A stretch of DNA of 17,983 nucleotides from Cellvibrionales bacterium (GTDB taxonomy: Bacteria; Pseudomonadota; Gammaproteobacteria; Pseudomonadales; JAHEGP01): assembly GCA_024645065.1 (NCBI GenBank), contig JAHEGP010000036.1:1-17983 (forward strand), given 5' to 3'. The position numbers and the translations under genes are program-made. The notes under the pieces were generated by a model. It had not been told where the DNA came from. It searched no databases and saw only the letters and a program-made list of their open reading frames with translations. This document shows, one piece after another, positions 6,449-13,616 of this stretch (positions within the stretch are counted from its first letter, which is position 1; each line of letters starts with the position of its first letter).

Positions 6449-9334
6449 TTATTGGGGGTCATTTCGCTGCGGATCGCCCAGCAGGCTATCGACAAATGCG
6501 CCGCTCACACAATCACAATCAAGCATTGCTGCAACTTTCAAGTGCTGTTCAGTGCTCACCTGGTCGACCCTTACCCTCAGTTCCAGGCTGTGGCAGAGCT
6601 TGACCAGGGTTTCCAGCATCTGCAGGTCTCGCTTTTGAGTTCCCATGGATTTTATCCACGGGATGGAAAACCCGACCTCATCGAACAGGCCGCCGCGCAG
6701 CAGACCGAAGGCTCTGGCCGAGTCACTGAAATTGTCCATCCCCAGGCTGAAGCCCAGTTGTCGGAGTTGAGAGAGCCGGGCACGACTGTGGTCGATGTCG
6801 GATAACAGGCCGGGCTCGTCAAAACTCAACAGTAGCTGTTCTGCGCGAGCACCGCTGGAGGCAATGAGGCTACTCGCGGATTCAATAAACCGTGGAGTCT
6901 GAAAATGCTCCAGCGTTACCCTGATATTGACAGGCCCCCCCCTGGCTTTTCCTACTGTCCGCCCAAAGCGGCAAGCATCCCTCAGTAACTGTTCGCTGAG
7001 GGTCTTTGCGATACCGGTTTGCGATGCCATCGTATACAGCTGGGCGGCGTTTCGATACGGGCGCGGAAGGTCTGGCCAGCACGGCAGCAGCCGCACCCCT
7101 GCCTGGGTGTGTCCGGCGATTGCCATTATCGGTTCTTCGACAAGGGTGAAGTTTCGCTTGCGTTGCGCCTCATGAAAACTCGTGACAAAGACCCGGGCTG
7201 ACCCGTTTGACGGGGCCTCCCCTGCATGCCCTGGGGCATGGTAAATCTGGTAGTCGTCGCCACCTCGCTGCTGGGCAAGTTCAGCAGCTCGCTGGGCTAA
7301 TTCCAGCAACTCCTCCAGAGTCCCTGCATGGCCCGGGTATACCGAAATCCCGATGCTGGCGCTGGTCAGCATCTCCCGTTCGTCAATAGTGATCGGCTGG
7401 TGCACCTGCTTTAACAGCTGGACAGCGATTGCGGTGGCAACTTCTTCGCTGTCGATGTTTTTCAGCAGCAGAACAAACTGCAGGTCATCCCACAGGGACA
7501 TCATTGCCTGCCTTGGCACCGCTTCACCCATACGGGTCGCCAGTGCCTTGACGAACTGGTCGGAGCGTTGCCGACCATAGCGCTGTTGCAGGGCCGTCAG
7601 TTGGTCCAGCTTGATAAGCAGCACCGCATGTTTTGCCTTGCGGTCGAGTTTTGCATAATGCTCGTGGAGCAGTTCCAGTGCGGGCAGGCCGGTGAGCTTG
7701 TCGGACTGGCCTGCGGCCTTCAGGGGATCGTTTTCTCGCAGTGAAACCAGGGTGAGCGCCCGGTGGCCAACGATGTGGCGGCGACTGCTAAGCTCCAGAT
7801 GTGGCTTGTCCTTATCTTCAGCCCGGGGAAGGTGGATCGGTTTACTGGCAGTCTCACGCAGCAGGCTGTCGCTGTCGCTGCCAGAGCCCAAAACCAGTGA
7901 AAGTGGCTTACCTACAATTTCGTTTCGATCCGGGCCGAGAATGCTTTCCGCCGCCTTGTTGCAATACAGTACCCGGCCGTGCTCGCAGATCAAAACGCCG
8001 TCGAAGCTTGCTTCGAGCAATCGCCACCATTCGGGTTGAACGGGGTGATCGCCAGCCCCTGCCGGTTGCAGGGTTAAGTTATCTTCGATGGCTGTCGTGT
8101 CATCCTTCAAGGTCGGCGACGGGTGTTTTCGAGAGCGGTATTGGCCTAGCGCAAACAGCAGTGTCAGACCCAATACCGCTGTGCCAGGCAAGCTGGAAGC
8201 GGCGATGGGGAGCTGTAAATGCCTACCCGGGTAAACGCCCGTTAGCGGGGCGATGCGCTCCGCCAGCTGCGGCCAGGTAATAACTCCATAAAGGAGGAGG
8301 CCGCTGATAAAAAACAGCATGTGCCGATCTCCCGCCAGCAACAGCGCAACAAAATATAGTGATAGCAGCAGGAGTGTAAGGCACTCCATAATCGCCAGAC
8401 CATAGAACCCCAGGCCAAAGTCGAAGGCGGCGACCAGTAACAGCATTACAGTAGCGACAATCGCTATCCAGCGACTGGCGATGATTGCGCGTGGGCTGGT
8501 TCCCGGGGGCCATGCAATGCGACTGTATAGCAGCAGGGCGACGAGAAAGCTGGCCTGGCAGAATAGTGGGGCAAGTCGCAGCAAGCCGGAGCTCGAGTCG
8601 TTGACGGGTGCCAACAGCAACAGCCAGCCCTGCCGGGTTGCGGCGTAGAAAATGCCGGTGACAATCACCAGCCCCAGTAACAGCGTATTCGAAGCGGGCT
8701 CCGGGCGCCTGGGCAGTAGCAGCAAGAGCAAAACCAGCAGGCCTCCCAGGCTGGCGCCGGAGATGAACATGCGCTGGTGAGAGCTGCGCTGATGCGACCA
8801 GGAGTCGACCAAAGTGGCGTCAAAACCGGTTTGCCAGGGGCGGTTGAGCCTAAGATACAGTTCAGTGCTGGCATTGGCCGCCACGGTGATCGGAAAATCC
8901 ATGGTCGTCAGGCGTCCCTGGCTGCCGTTCTCCCCAGTGGGGCTCAGGCCGAGGGTTTTGATGTAAGGGCCGCTGATGATATACAGCTGGGCATTGCGGG
9001 CCTGCGCGGCATCGAGTTCAAGCCAAAGAATTCTGGCGCTCGCTGAGGGATTCTCCAGTGCCAGCCGCAACCAGTAAGTTTGCAGGGGCGCCAGGGGCGG
9101 TTGGAACTGGCTTTGGGGCACAAACTGGTAGCGCTGTTTGCGTATTTGCCGGAGTTCAGCGCTGCCACTGGCGTCGACATAGACTGACCACATGCCATTG
9201 AGCGGCACGCGGAACTGGCTATCTGACGGTATCTCCAGTGCCAGCCCCAGGCCGCTGAACAACAGTAATGCCAATGCTGCCAGGCAGTGGCCGCTGCGGT
9301 AGTGGTTTGAATGACTGGTCCTTGTTGCGGTCAT
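6449..9334 (-). CDS. 7TMR-DISM-like sensor with PAS, degenerate GGDEF and degenerate EAL domains
   Basis: Inner-membrane sensor of 961 aa, probably a signalling scaffold rather than an enzyme. Domains seen: signal segment about 15-34; periplasmic beta-rich domain about 35-185, like 7TMR-DISM extracellular domains; seven hydrophobic helices about 188-400; PAS about 435-500; GGDEF-like about 545-700 (starts DKLTGLP, ends with an SIGISVYP strand); EAL-like about 728-950. The GGDEF signature is replaced by DDLQF (616-620) and no RxxD inhibitory site precedes it. In the EAL part, EAL is VRL (747-749), DDFGTG is DNFSDS, the KxD metal/base segment is GFS, and AEGVET is VDQVST; Asn803 and Glu840 remain. 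Neither c-di-GMP synthesis nor hydrolysis is expected. Start: ATG at 9334 has GGAA just upstream and leads into the signal segment. The frame is open back to 9577, but the extra 81 codons look non-coding. Divergent from rhlB. Confidence 0.85.
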   Translation of the reverse strand: MTATRTSHSNHYRSGHCLAALALLLFSGLGLALEIPSDSQFRVPLNGMWSVYVDASGSAELRQIRKQRYQFVPQSQFQPPLAPLQTYWLRLALENPSASARILWLELDAAQARNAQLYIISGPYIKTLGLSPTGENGSQGRLTTMDFPITVAANASTELYLRLNRPWQTGFDATLVDSWSHQRSSHQRMFISGASLGGLLVLLLLLLPRRPEPASNTLLLGLVIVTGIFYAATRQGWLLLLAPVNDSSSGLLRLAPLFCQASFLVALLLYSRIAWPPGTSPRAIIASRWIAIVATVMLLLVAAFDFGLGFYGLAIMECLTLLLLSLYFVALLLAGDRHMLFFISGLLLYGVITWPQLAERIAPLTGVYPGRHLQLPIAASSLPGTAVLGLTLLFALGQYRSRKHPSPTLKDDTTAIEDNLTLQPAGAGDHPVQPEWWRLLEASFDGVLICEHGRVLYCNKAAESILGPDRNEIVGKPLSLVLGSGSDSDSLLRETASKPIHLPRAEDKDKPHLELSSRRHIVGHRALTLVSLRENDPLKAAGQSDKLTGLPALELLHEHYAKLDRKAKHAVLLIKLDQLTALQQRYGRQRSDQFVKALATRMGEAVPRQAMMSLWDDLQFVLLLKNIDSEEVATAIAVQLLKQVHQPITIDEREMLTSASIGISVYPGHAGTLEELLELAQRAAELAQQRGGDDYQIYHAPGHAGEAPSNGSARVFVTSFHEAQRKRNFTLVEEPIMAIAGHTQAGVRLLPCWPDLPRPYRNAAQLYTMASQTGIAKTLSEQLLRDACRFGRTVGKARGGPVNIRVTLEHFQTPRFIESASSLIASSGARAEQLLLSFDEPGLLSDIDHSRARLSQLRQLGFSLGMDNFSDSARAFGLLRGGLFDEVGFSIPWIKSMGTQKRDLQMLETLVKLCHSLELRVRVDQVSTEQHLKVAAMLDCDCVSGAFVDSLLGDPQRNDPQ

Positions 9335-9497
9335 TGAGTTCCGTCGTGTGCAGTTCCGGGTGGCGACCCCGATGGAGTCCGCACGGTGGATGGGCGATTG
9401 CGCGCCGGGCCACCAGTATGGCTCTTCCCTGCGGGTGCACCAATGGCGACCTGCGGTGATATTACCATGTGATTCAGGCAGTGCTAGCATGCGCTCA

Positions 9498-9526
9498 ATG
9501 ACGAATTGGCTGACAAGTGGTAGACT
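9498..9526 (+). promoter_or_regulatory. Candidate sigma-70 promoter for rhlB
   Basis: ATGACG (9498-9503, 4/6 to TTGACA) and TAGACT (9521-9526, 4/6 to TATAAT) are separated by 17 bases. A TGG just before the -10 gives an extended -10 element. The -10 is about 57 bp before the rhlB ATG. On the opposite strand a TGG-TAATAT extended -10 (9459-9467) is a weaker candidate for the divergent sensor gene. Both are judged by eye only. Confidence 0.4.
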
Positions 9527-9582
9527 CGCGGGCTGAATCCGGGCAGCTGTCCGGGGCAATTTAACAAGGTTCTGCAAATTTT

Positions 9583-10899
9583 ATGCGCAAGTTTTTTGGT
9601 TTAGGCAAGAAAAAAGTGGAGGCGCCCGTGCAGGCTGCGGTAGCGCCAAAGGCGAGCAGGGCAGGTGGTCGCAGGCGCCAGGTGCACCCGCAAAAGGGCT
9701 GGGACGTCTCCAGTTTTGAGGTGGCCCCCAGGGAGGGTGAAACCCGCTTCCATGACCTTGGTCTGCGGGTCGAGTTGATGCGCGCCATAGCAGATCTTGG
9801 CTTTCAGTATTGCTCGCCGATTCAGGCACAGATCCTGCCTTATACCCTTGACGGTTTTGATGCGATTGGCAAGGCGCAGACCGGCACCGGGAAAACAGCG
9901 GCGTTTCTGATCACGGTGATTACCGATCTGCTCAACAACCCGATCGAGGAGTCCCGTTATGTGGGGGAGCCGCGCGCGTTAATTATCGCACCGACCCGGG
10001 AATTGGTGGTGCAGATCGGGGAGGATGCGCGCAATCTATGCAAGTACACCGACCTGCAAACCGCGGTACTCATAGGCGGCGTCGACTACAATCGCCAGTT
10101 GAAGAAGGTCGAAGACAAGGTGGTTGATATCGTTATTGCCACGCCGGGGCGACTGCTGGATTTCAGCCGCCGCGGTGACCTCCACCTCAACCTGGTCGAG
10201 GTAATGGTTATCGACGAGGCCGACCGTATGCTGGATATGGGGTTCATTCCCCAGGTCAAGCAGGTGATATCCCGCACACCACCCAAGAACAAGCGCCAGA
10301 CATTGCTTTTTAGCGCCACTTTTAACCAGGATGTACTGAATCTCTGCGAGCAGTGGACGATCAACCCCACCATGGTGGAAATCGAGCCAGAGCGCGTGGC
10401 TACCGAATCGGTGGACCAGAAGGTATATCTGGTGAGTGCCAACGAGAAGTTCCCCTTGCTGCGCAACTTGCTGCGACAGGGTAATGTTGACTCCGCTATC
10501 GTATTCGCCAATCGCCGCGACACCACGCGACGAATCTTTGAAAAGCTGAAGCGCTCGGGAATAAGCTGCGGAATGCTGTCCGGGGAAGTTACACAGGCTT
10601 TGCGTAGCCGCACCCTCGAGGATTTTAAAAAGGGCAGTATCAGTGTGCTGGTGGCAACCGATGTCGCCGGCCGCGGTATTCACGTGGATAACGTCAGTCA
10701 CGTTATCAATTATGACCTGCCGGAGGATCCTGAGGATTACGTTCATCGCATCGGGCGCACCGGACGGGCCGGAAAAACCGGTACTTCAATCACCTTCGCC
10801 GGTGAAATGGATTCTTTCCTGCTTCCCGACCTCGAGGCGCTGCTGGGGAACAAGCTGAGCTGCGAGCACCCCCCGGCCGAGTTGCTGCCGGTTCACTGA
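9583..10899 (+). CDS. rhlB: DEAD-box ATP-dependent RNA helicase RhlB
   Basis: Unwinds structured RNA for decay; in many gammaproteobacteria it is the helicase of the RNase E degradosome. Seen: 438 aa. A basic, Ala/Lys/Arg-rich extension covers residues 1-40. Then come the Q motif region (FHDLGL ... PIQAQ, about 57-83), Walker A AQTGTGKT (98-105), PTREL (137-141), TPGR (187-190), DEAD (211-214), SAT (244-246), and ATDVAGRGI and HRIGRTGR (about 388-395). The order matches a complete two-lobe helicase core. Assignment to RhlB rather than another DEAD-box protein rests on overall similarity (FHDLGL start, PYTLDGFDAIGKAQTGTGKT region, VDNVSHVINYDLPED). Its short C-terminus ends at PVH, with no basic tail. 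The Shine-Dalgarno sequence (AAGG) is about 14 bases from the ATG, longer than ideal. It is transcribed alone, divergent from the sensor gene and convergent with cysZ. Confidence 0.92.
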   Translation: MRKFFGLGKKKVEAPVQAAVAPKASRAGGRRRQVHPQKGWDVSSFEVAPREGETRFHDLGLRVELMRAIADLGFQYCSPIQAQILPYTLDGFDAIGKAQTGTGKTAAFLITVITDLLNNPIEESRYVGEPRALIIAPTRELVVQIGEDARNLCKYTDLQTAVLIGGVDYNRQLKKVEDKVVDIVIATPGRLLDFSRRGDLHLNLVEVMVIDEADRMLDMGFIPQVKQVISRTPPKNKRQTLLFSATFNQDVLNLCEQWTINPTMVEIEPERVATESVDQKVYLVSANEKFPLLRNLLRQGNVDSAIVFANRRDTTRRIFEKLKRSGISCGMLSGEVTQALRSRTLEDFKKGSISVLVATDVAGRGIHVDNVSHVINYDLPEDPEDYVHRIGRTGRAGKTGTSITFAGEMDSFLLPDLEALLGNKLSCEHPPAELLPVH

Positions 10900-10909
10900 A
10901 CAGCGCTGT

Positions 10910-10937
10910 AAAAGGCAGGTTTTCAGTAGCCACCTGC
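10910..10937 (-). terminator. Candidate terminator for the cysZ end of the gat operon
   Basis: On the minus strand GCAGGT (10937-10932) and ACCTGC (10920-10915) form a 6-bp stem with an 11-base loop, followed by C and TTTT. It lies about 74 bases past the cysZ stop. The loop is long and the T-run short, so efficiency is uncertain. Confidence 0.4.
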
Positions 10938-10949
10938 ACGGTCCCTGAC

Positions 10950-10989
10950 TGGTGGTGTGATTGAACTTTGGCCACCACAGCATTTTTTT
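10950..10989 (+). terminator. Candidate Rho-independent terminator of rhlB
   Basis: TGGTGG (10950-10955) pairs with CCACCA (10972-10977), or GTGGTG with CACCAC one step over, enclosing a loop of about 16 bases. TTTTTTT follows at 10983-10989. It stands 50 bp past the rhlB stop. The T-run is strong but the stem is short. Confidence 0.6.
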
Positions 10990-11010
10990 CGCCGTGCAGA
11001 AAACCCTGGC

Positions 11011-11760
11011 TCAGCTTTCGGGCTGCAACCCGGCCTGGAGATCTTTAACCCAGTAAACTGTCGCACCGCACACTGCCGCCGGCATAATGACCAGATTGAG
11101 CAGTGGGATCATTGTGCCCAACATCACGGCGCCACCAAAACCCATGGAGGTGAGGCGCTGCAGGCGAGCGCCCTGCTTGACCCTGGAAAAGCTCATGGCG
11201 TGGTTGTCGATCGGGTAATCGAGGTATTGCAGGGCCATCATCCATGAGGCAAGCAGAAACCCCAGCGGTGCCGCAACGGCACTGACCCCAGGAACCAGCG
11301 ATAGTAAGAAGACTCCAATCAACAGCGGCAAAAAGTACAGCAATTTGCGCAGTTCGCGGCCGATACTGCGCGGCACCAGCAACAGGATGGTTCTCCAGTT
11401 GTTCTCGGTCGCAAGCGGCGCGCCGGTGAGCATTTGCTCGGTTTTTTCAGCGAGGTAGCCGTTGAACGGGGCGGCGATGAGATTCGCGACAACACTGAAT
11501 CCATACCCTAGCAGCAAAAGGGCGAACAGGAAAAAAATGGGCCACAGCAGCCAGGACAACCACTGAAGCCAGTCCGGCAACCACCCGGACACCAGGGCCC
11601 CAAGTGCTCCGACCTGTTGCGCCCCCCACCACAGTGCGCCGCCGAATAGGATCATGTTAATGGCCAGTGGTATCAGTACAAAGGGGCGGATCCCGGGTCG
11701 GGATAGCAATCGCAGCCCCTCGAGCAGGTAATCTGCACCTTGGATCACATTGCCGTTCAA
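11011..11760 (-). CDS. cysZ: Sulfate permease CysZ
   Basis: Inner-membrane protein of the CysZ/EI24 family that imports sulfate for cysteine synthesis. Seen: close agreement with CysZ throughout, including SRPGIRPFVLIPL near the N-terminus, PDWLQWLSWLLWP before a long hydrophobic segment, IAAPFNGYLAE in the middle, and YPIDNHAMSF and MIPLLNLVIMPAAVCGAT near the C-terminus. Start choice: there is no ATG. TTG codons lie at 11769 and 11760, with GTG at 11748. The only good Shine-Dalgarno sequence (GCAGGAG, ending at 11771) is 1 base from the first TTG and 10 bases from the second, so 11760 (249 aa) is preferred. No cys genes are nearby. It follows the 98-aa gene by about 80 bp and is probably the last gene of the gat transcript. 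Confidence 0.9.
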   Translation of the reverse strand: MNGNVIQGADYLLEGLRLLSRPGIRPFVLIPLAINMILFGGALWWGAQQVGALGALVSGWLPDWLQWLSWLLWPIFFLFALLLLGYGFSVVANLIAAPFNGYLAEKTEQMLTGAPLATENNWRTILLLVPRSIGRELRKLLYFLPLLIGVFLLSLVPGVSAVAAPLGFLLASWMMALQYLDYPIDNHAMSFSRVKQGARLQRLTSMGFGGAVMLGTMIPLLNLVIMPAAVCGATVYWVKDLQAGLQPES

Positions 11761-11841
11761 TGAATTCAAACTCCTGCCGGGAAAGCCGGTGGTCGCGCAT
11801 AGCGCTGCGGGCCCACCTGAAAATTTGCGGTTTGCCTTGAC

Positions 11842-12138
11842 TCAGGCTGCTCCCGCAGTTTTGAGAGTAACAGCGAACTCCTCACCGAGGCGGTGGCTTG
11901 AAACGATATCCAGCAAGCTCTCCCCATGATTATTGCGGGCGTTGATATCGCGACCTGCGGCAACGAACATGTCAATAAAGGCGGCAAAGTCATCTGCTCG
12001 CATCTGCTGGTAAGCGCGCAGCAGCGTATGAAAGTCGGGGTCTATTCCCGCTGGGGGCTCGATCTCGAGAAATCCACGAATACGCTCCTCGGTCCACACT
12101 TCATCGAGTACTTTTGCCTTGTCTTTCTTCAGGGTCAT
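11842..12138 (-). CDS. 98-aa protein of unknown function, PA4642-like
   Basis: Function unknown. Seen: 98 aa, soluble, no signal peptide. The ATG at 12138 has GAGGA seven bases upstream. The first half is charged (KKDKAKV, then a helix with RIRGFLEIEPP); the middle holds RAYQQMRADDFAAF and FVAAGRDINARN, and the C-terminal part (NNHGESLLDIVSSHR) looks like a single ankyrin-type repeat. From memory the pattern (KKDK, IxxFLxxEP, LxxAYxxxRxDDF, FFVxAGxDxxAxxxxGxxxxxxxxxxR) matches the small PA4642 family of pseudomonads; I could not run a search. It starts 27 bp after the gatB stop, so it is very likely co-transcribed with gatCAB. Confidence 0.8.
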   Translation of the reverse strand: MTLKKDKAKVLDEVWTEERIRGFLEIEPPAGIDPDFHTLLRAYQQMRADDFAAFIDMFVAAGRDINARNNHGESLLDIVSSHRLGEEFAVTLKTAGAA

Positions 12139-12165
12139 GCTTTGGTCCTCGGTAGCGTGGCCAAA

Positions 12166-13614
12166 TCAGTTGTCGAGTTTGCGGCGCAGGATCTGGTTGA
12201 CCATTGCCGGATTCGCCTGGCCTTTGGACGCTTGCATAATGGGCCCCATGAATCCTCCGAGCAGCTTTTTGCGCTTTTTGTCATCTGCATTCCGATATTG
12301 CTCAACCTGCACCGCTTTGGCTGCCAGGATCTCGTCTACCAGTTGCTCCAGCGCGCCGCTATCGGAAACCTGGCGCAGGCCTTTCTGCTCGATGATTTCA
12401 TCAACCTCGCCCTGCTGTAACCACAGCGCGGGGAAAACGTCCTGCTTGGCGATCTTGCCGGAGATGGTGTTGTCCGCAATGCGATTGATCAGTTGTCCCA
12501 GGCGGTGGGGTGTTATAGGGCAGGCCGCGATCTCCAGCCCGTTTTTGTTCAGGGCTCCCGCCAGGTCCGCCATAATCCAGTTTGCGCTGAGCCGGGGGTC
12601 GTTGCAGCTCTTGACGGTCGCTTCGAAGTAGTCGGCCAGCGCCTTGTCAGCGGCCAACAGACCGGCATCACTCCTGCTGAGCTGGTAGCTGCCTATGAAG
12701 CGTGCCTGACGCGCATCCGGCAATTCCGGCATCTGACCCACGATGTCGTCGATCATGGCCTGCTCGACGCGCACAGGTAACAGGTCCGGACAGGGGAAGT
12801 AGCGGTAGTCATTGGCCTCTTCCTTGCTGCGCATGGCGCGGGACTCTCCCGTATCACCGTTATACAGCCGGGTTTCCTGAGCCACGGTGCCGCCTTCCTC
12901 CAATAGTTCGATCTGGCGCTGGACCTCTTTGTGAATCGCATCCTCCATGAACTTGAACGAGTTGAGGTTCTTGGTTTCTGTGCGCGTGCCGAGGGTCTCC
13001 GATCCGCTGGGTCGCACCGAAATGTTCACGTCGAACCGCATCGATCCGTGGGCCATGACACCGTCACAGATGCCCAGCGAGGTGACAATGCTGTGCATTT
13101 TCCGGGCGAAGGCAATGGCCTCGGCAGCGCTGCGCATGTCGGGTTCCGTGACGATTTCGATCAAGGGTGTTCCAGCGCGATTGAGGTCGATACCGGTCAT
13201 ACCATGAAAGTCCGCATGCAGCGATTTGCCCGCGTCTTCCTCCAGGTGGGCATGGTGGATGCGAACTGTCTTGCTGCTGCCATCCGGTAGCAGGATGTCG
13301 ACCCTGCCGCAACCGACTATGGGTTGTTCAAGCTGGCTGGTCTGGTAGCCTTTGGGTAGATCCGGGTAGAAATAATTCTTGCGCTCGAATACCGAGTTGC
13401 GGTTGATCTCGCTGTTTACCGCGAGTCCGAACATGATGGCATAGCGAACCGCCTGCTCATTGAGGACCGGCAAGGTACCAGGCATCGCCAGGTCGACAGC
13501 GCAGGCCTGGGTGTTTGGCTCGGCGCCAAAGCTGCAGGGGGCTCCTGAAAATATCTTGGAGCGGGTCGCGAGCTGGACGTGAATCTCGAGGCCGATTACC
13601 GTTTCCCACTGCAT
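12166..13614 (-). CDS. gatB: Asp/Glu-tRNA(Asn/Gln) amidotransferase subunit B
   Basis: Kinase/tRNA-binding subunit of GatCAB: it phosphorylates the glutamate of misacylated Glu-tRNA(Gln) (or Asp-tRNA(Asn)), and ammonia from GatA then converts it to the amide. Seen: N-terminus MQWETVIGLEIHVQLATRSKI, then SFGAEPNTQACAVDLAMPG, and the GatB signature NRAGTPLIEIVTEPD at about 170-185. The C-terminal YqeY-like tail domain contains KKLLGGFMGPIMQASKGQAN. Length is 482 aa, normal. Start choice: a TTG at 13620 would overlap the gatA stop, but the strong AGGAGGT is 6 bases before the ATG at 13614 and almost touches the TTG, so ATG is preferred. The ribosome-binding site lies inside the last codons of gatA, which couples their translation. 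Confidence 0.96.
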   Translation of the reverse strand: MQWETVIGLEIHVQLATRSKIFSGAPCSFGAEPNTQACAVDLAMPGTLPVLNEQAVRYAIMFGLAVNSEINRNSVFERKNYFYPDLPKGYQTSQLEQPIVGCGRVDILLPDGSSKTVRIHHAHLEEDAGKSLHADFHGMTGIDLNRAGTPLIEIVTEPDMRSAAEAIAFARKMHSIVTSLGICDGVMAHGSMRFDVNISVRPSGSETLGTRTETKNLNSFKFMEDAIHKEVQRQIELLEEGGTVAQETRLYNGDTGESRAMRSKEEANDYRYFPCPDLLPVRVEQAMIDDIVGQMPELPDARQARFIGSYQLSRSDAGLLAADKALADYFEATVKSCNDPRLSANWIMADLAGALNKNGLEIAACPITPHRLGQLINRIADNTISGKIAKQDVFPALWLQQGEVDEIIEQKGLRQVSDSGALEQLVDEILAAKAVQVEQYRNADDKKRKKLLGGFMGPIMQASKGQANPAMVNQILRRKLDN

Positions 13615-13616
13615 GC

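Noticed and set aside
9050..9248. 15-bp direct repeat TCTCCAGTGCCAGCC about 182 bp apart
   Set aside because: Both copies encode the same Leu-Ala-Leu-Glu stretch of the sensor protein on the minus strand with the same codons; this is coincidence in coding sequence, not a mobile or regulatory repeat.
9335..9577. 81-codon N-terminal extension of the sensor gene
   Set aside because: The extension has no similarity pattern and lacks hydrophobic or domain character. The internal ATG at 9334 leads directly into a signal-like segment and leaves room for a promoter region toward rhlB.
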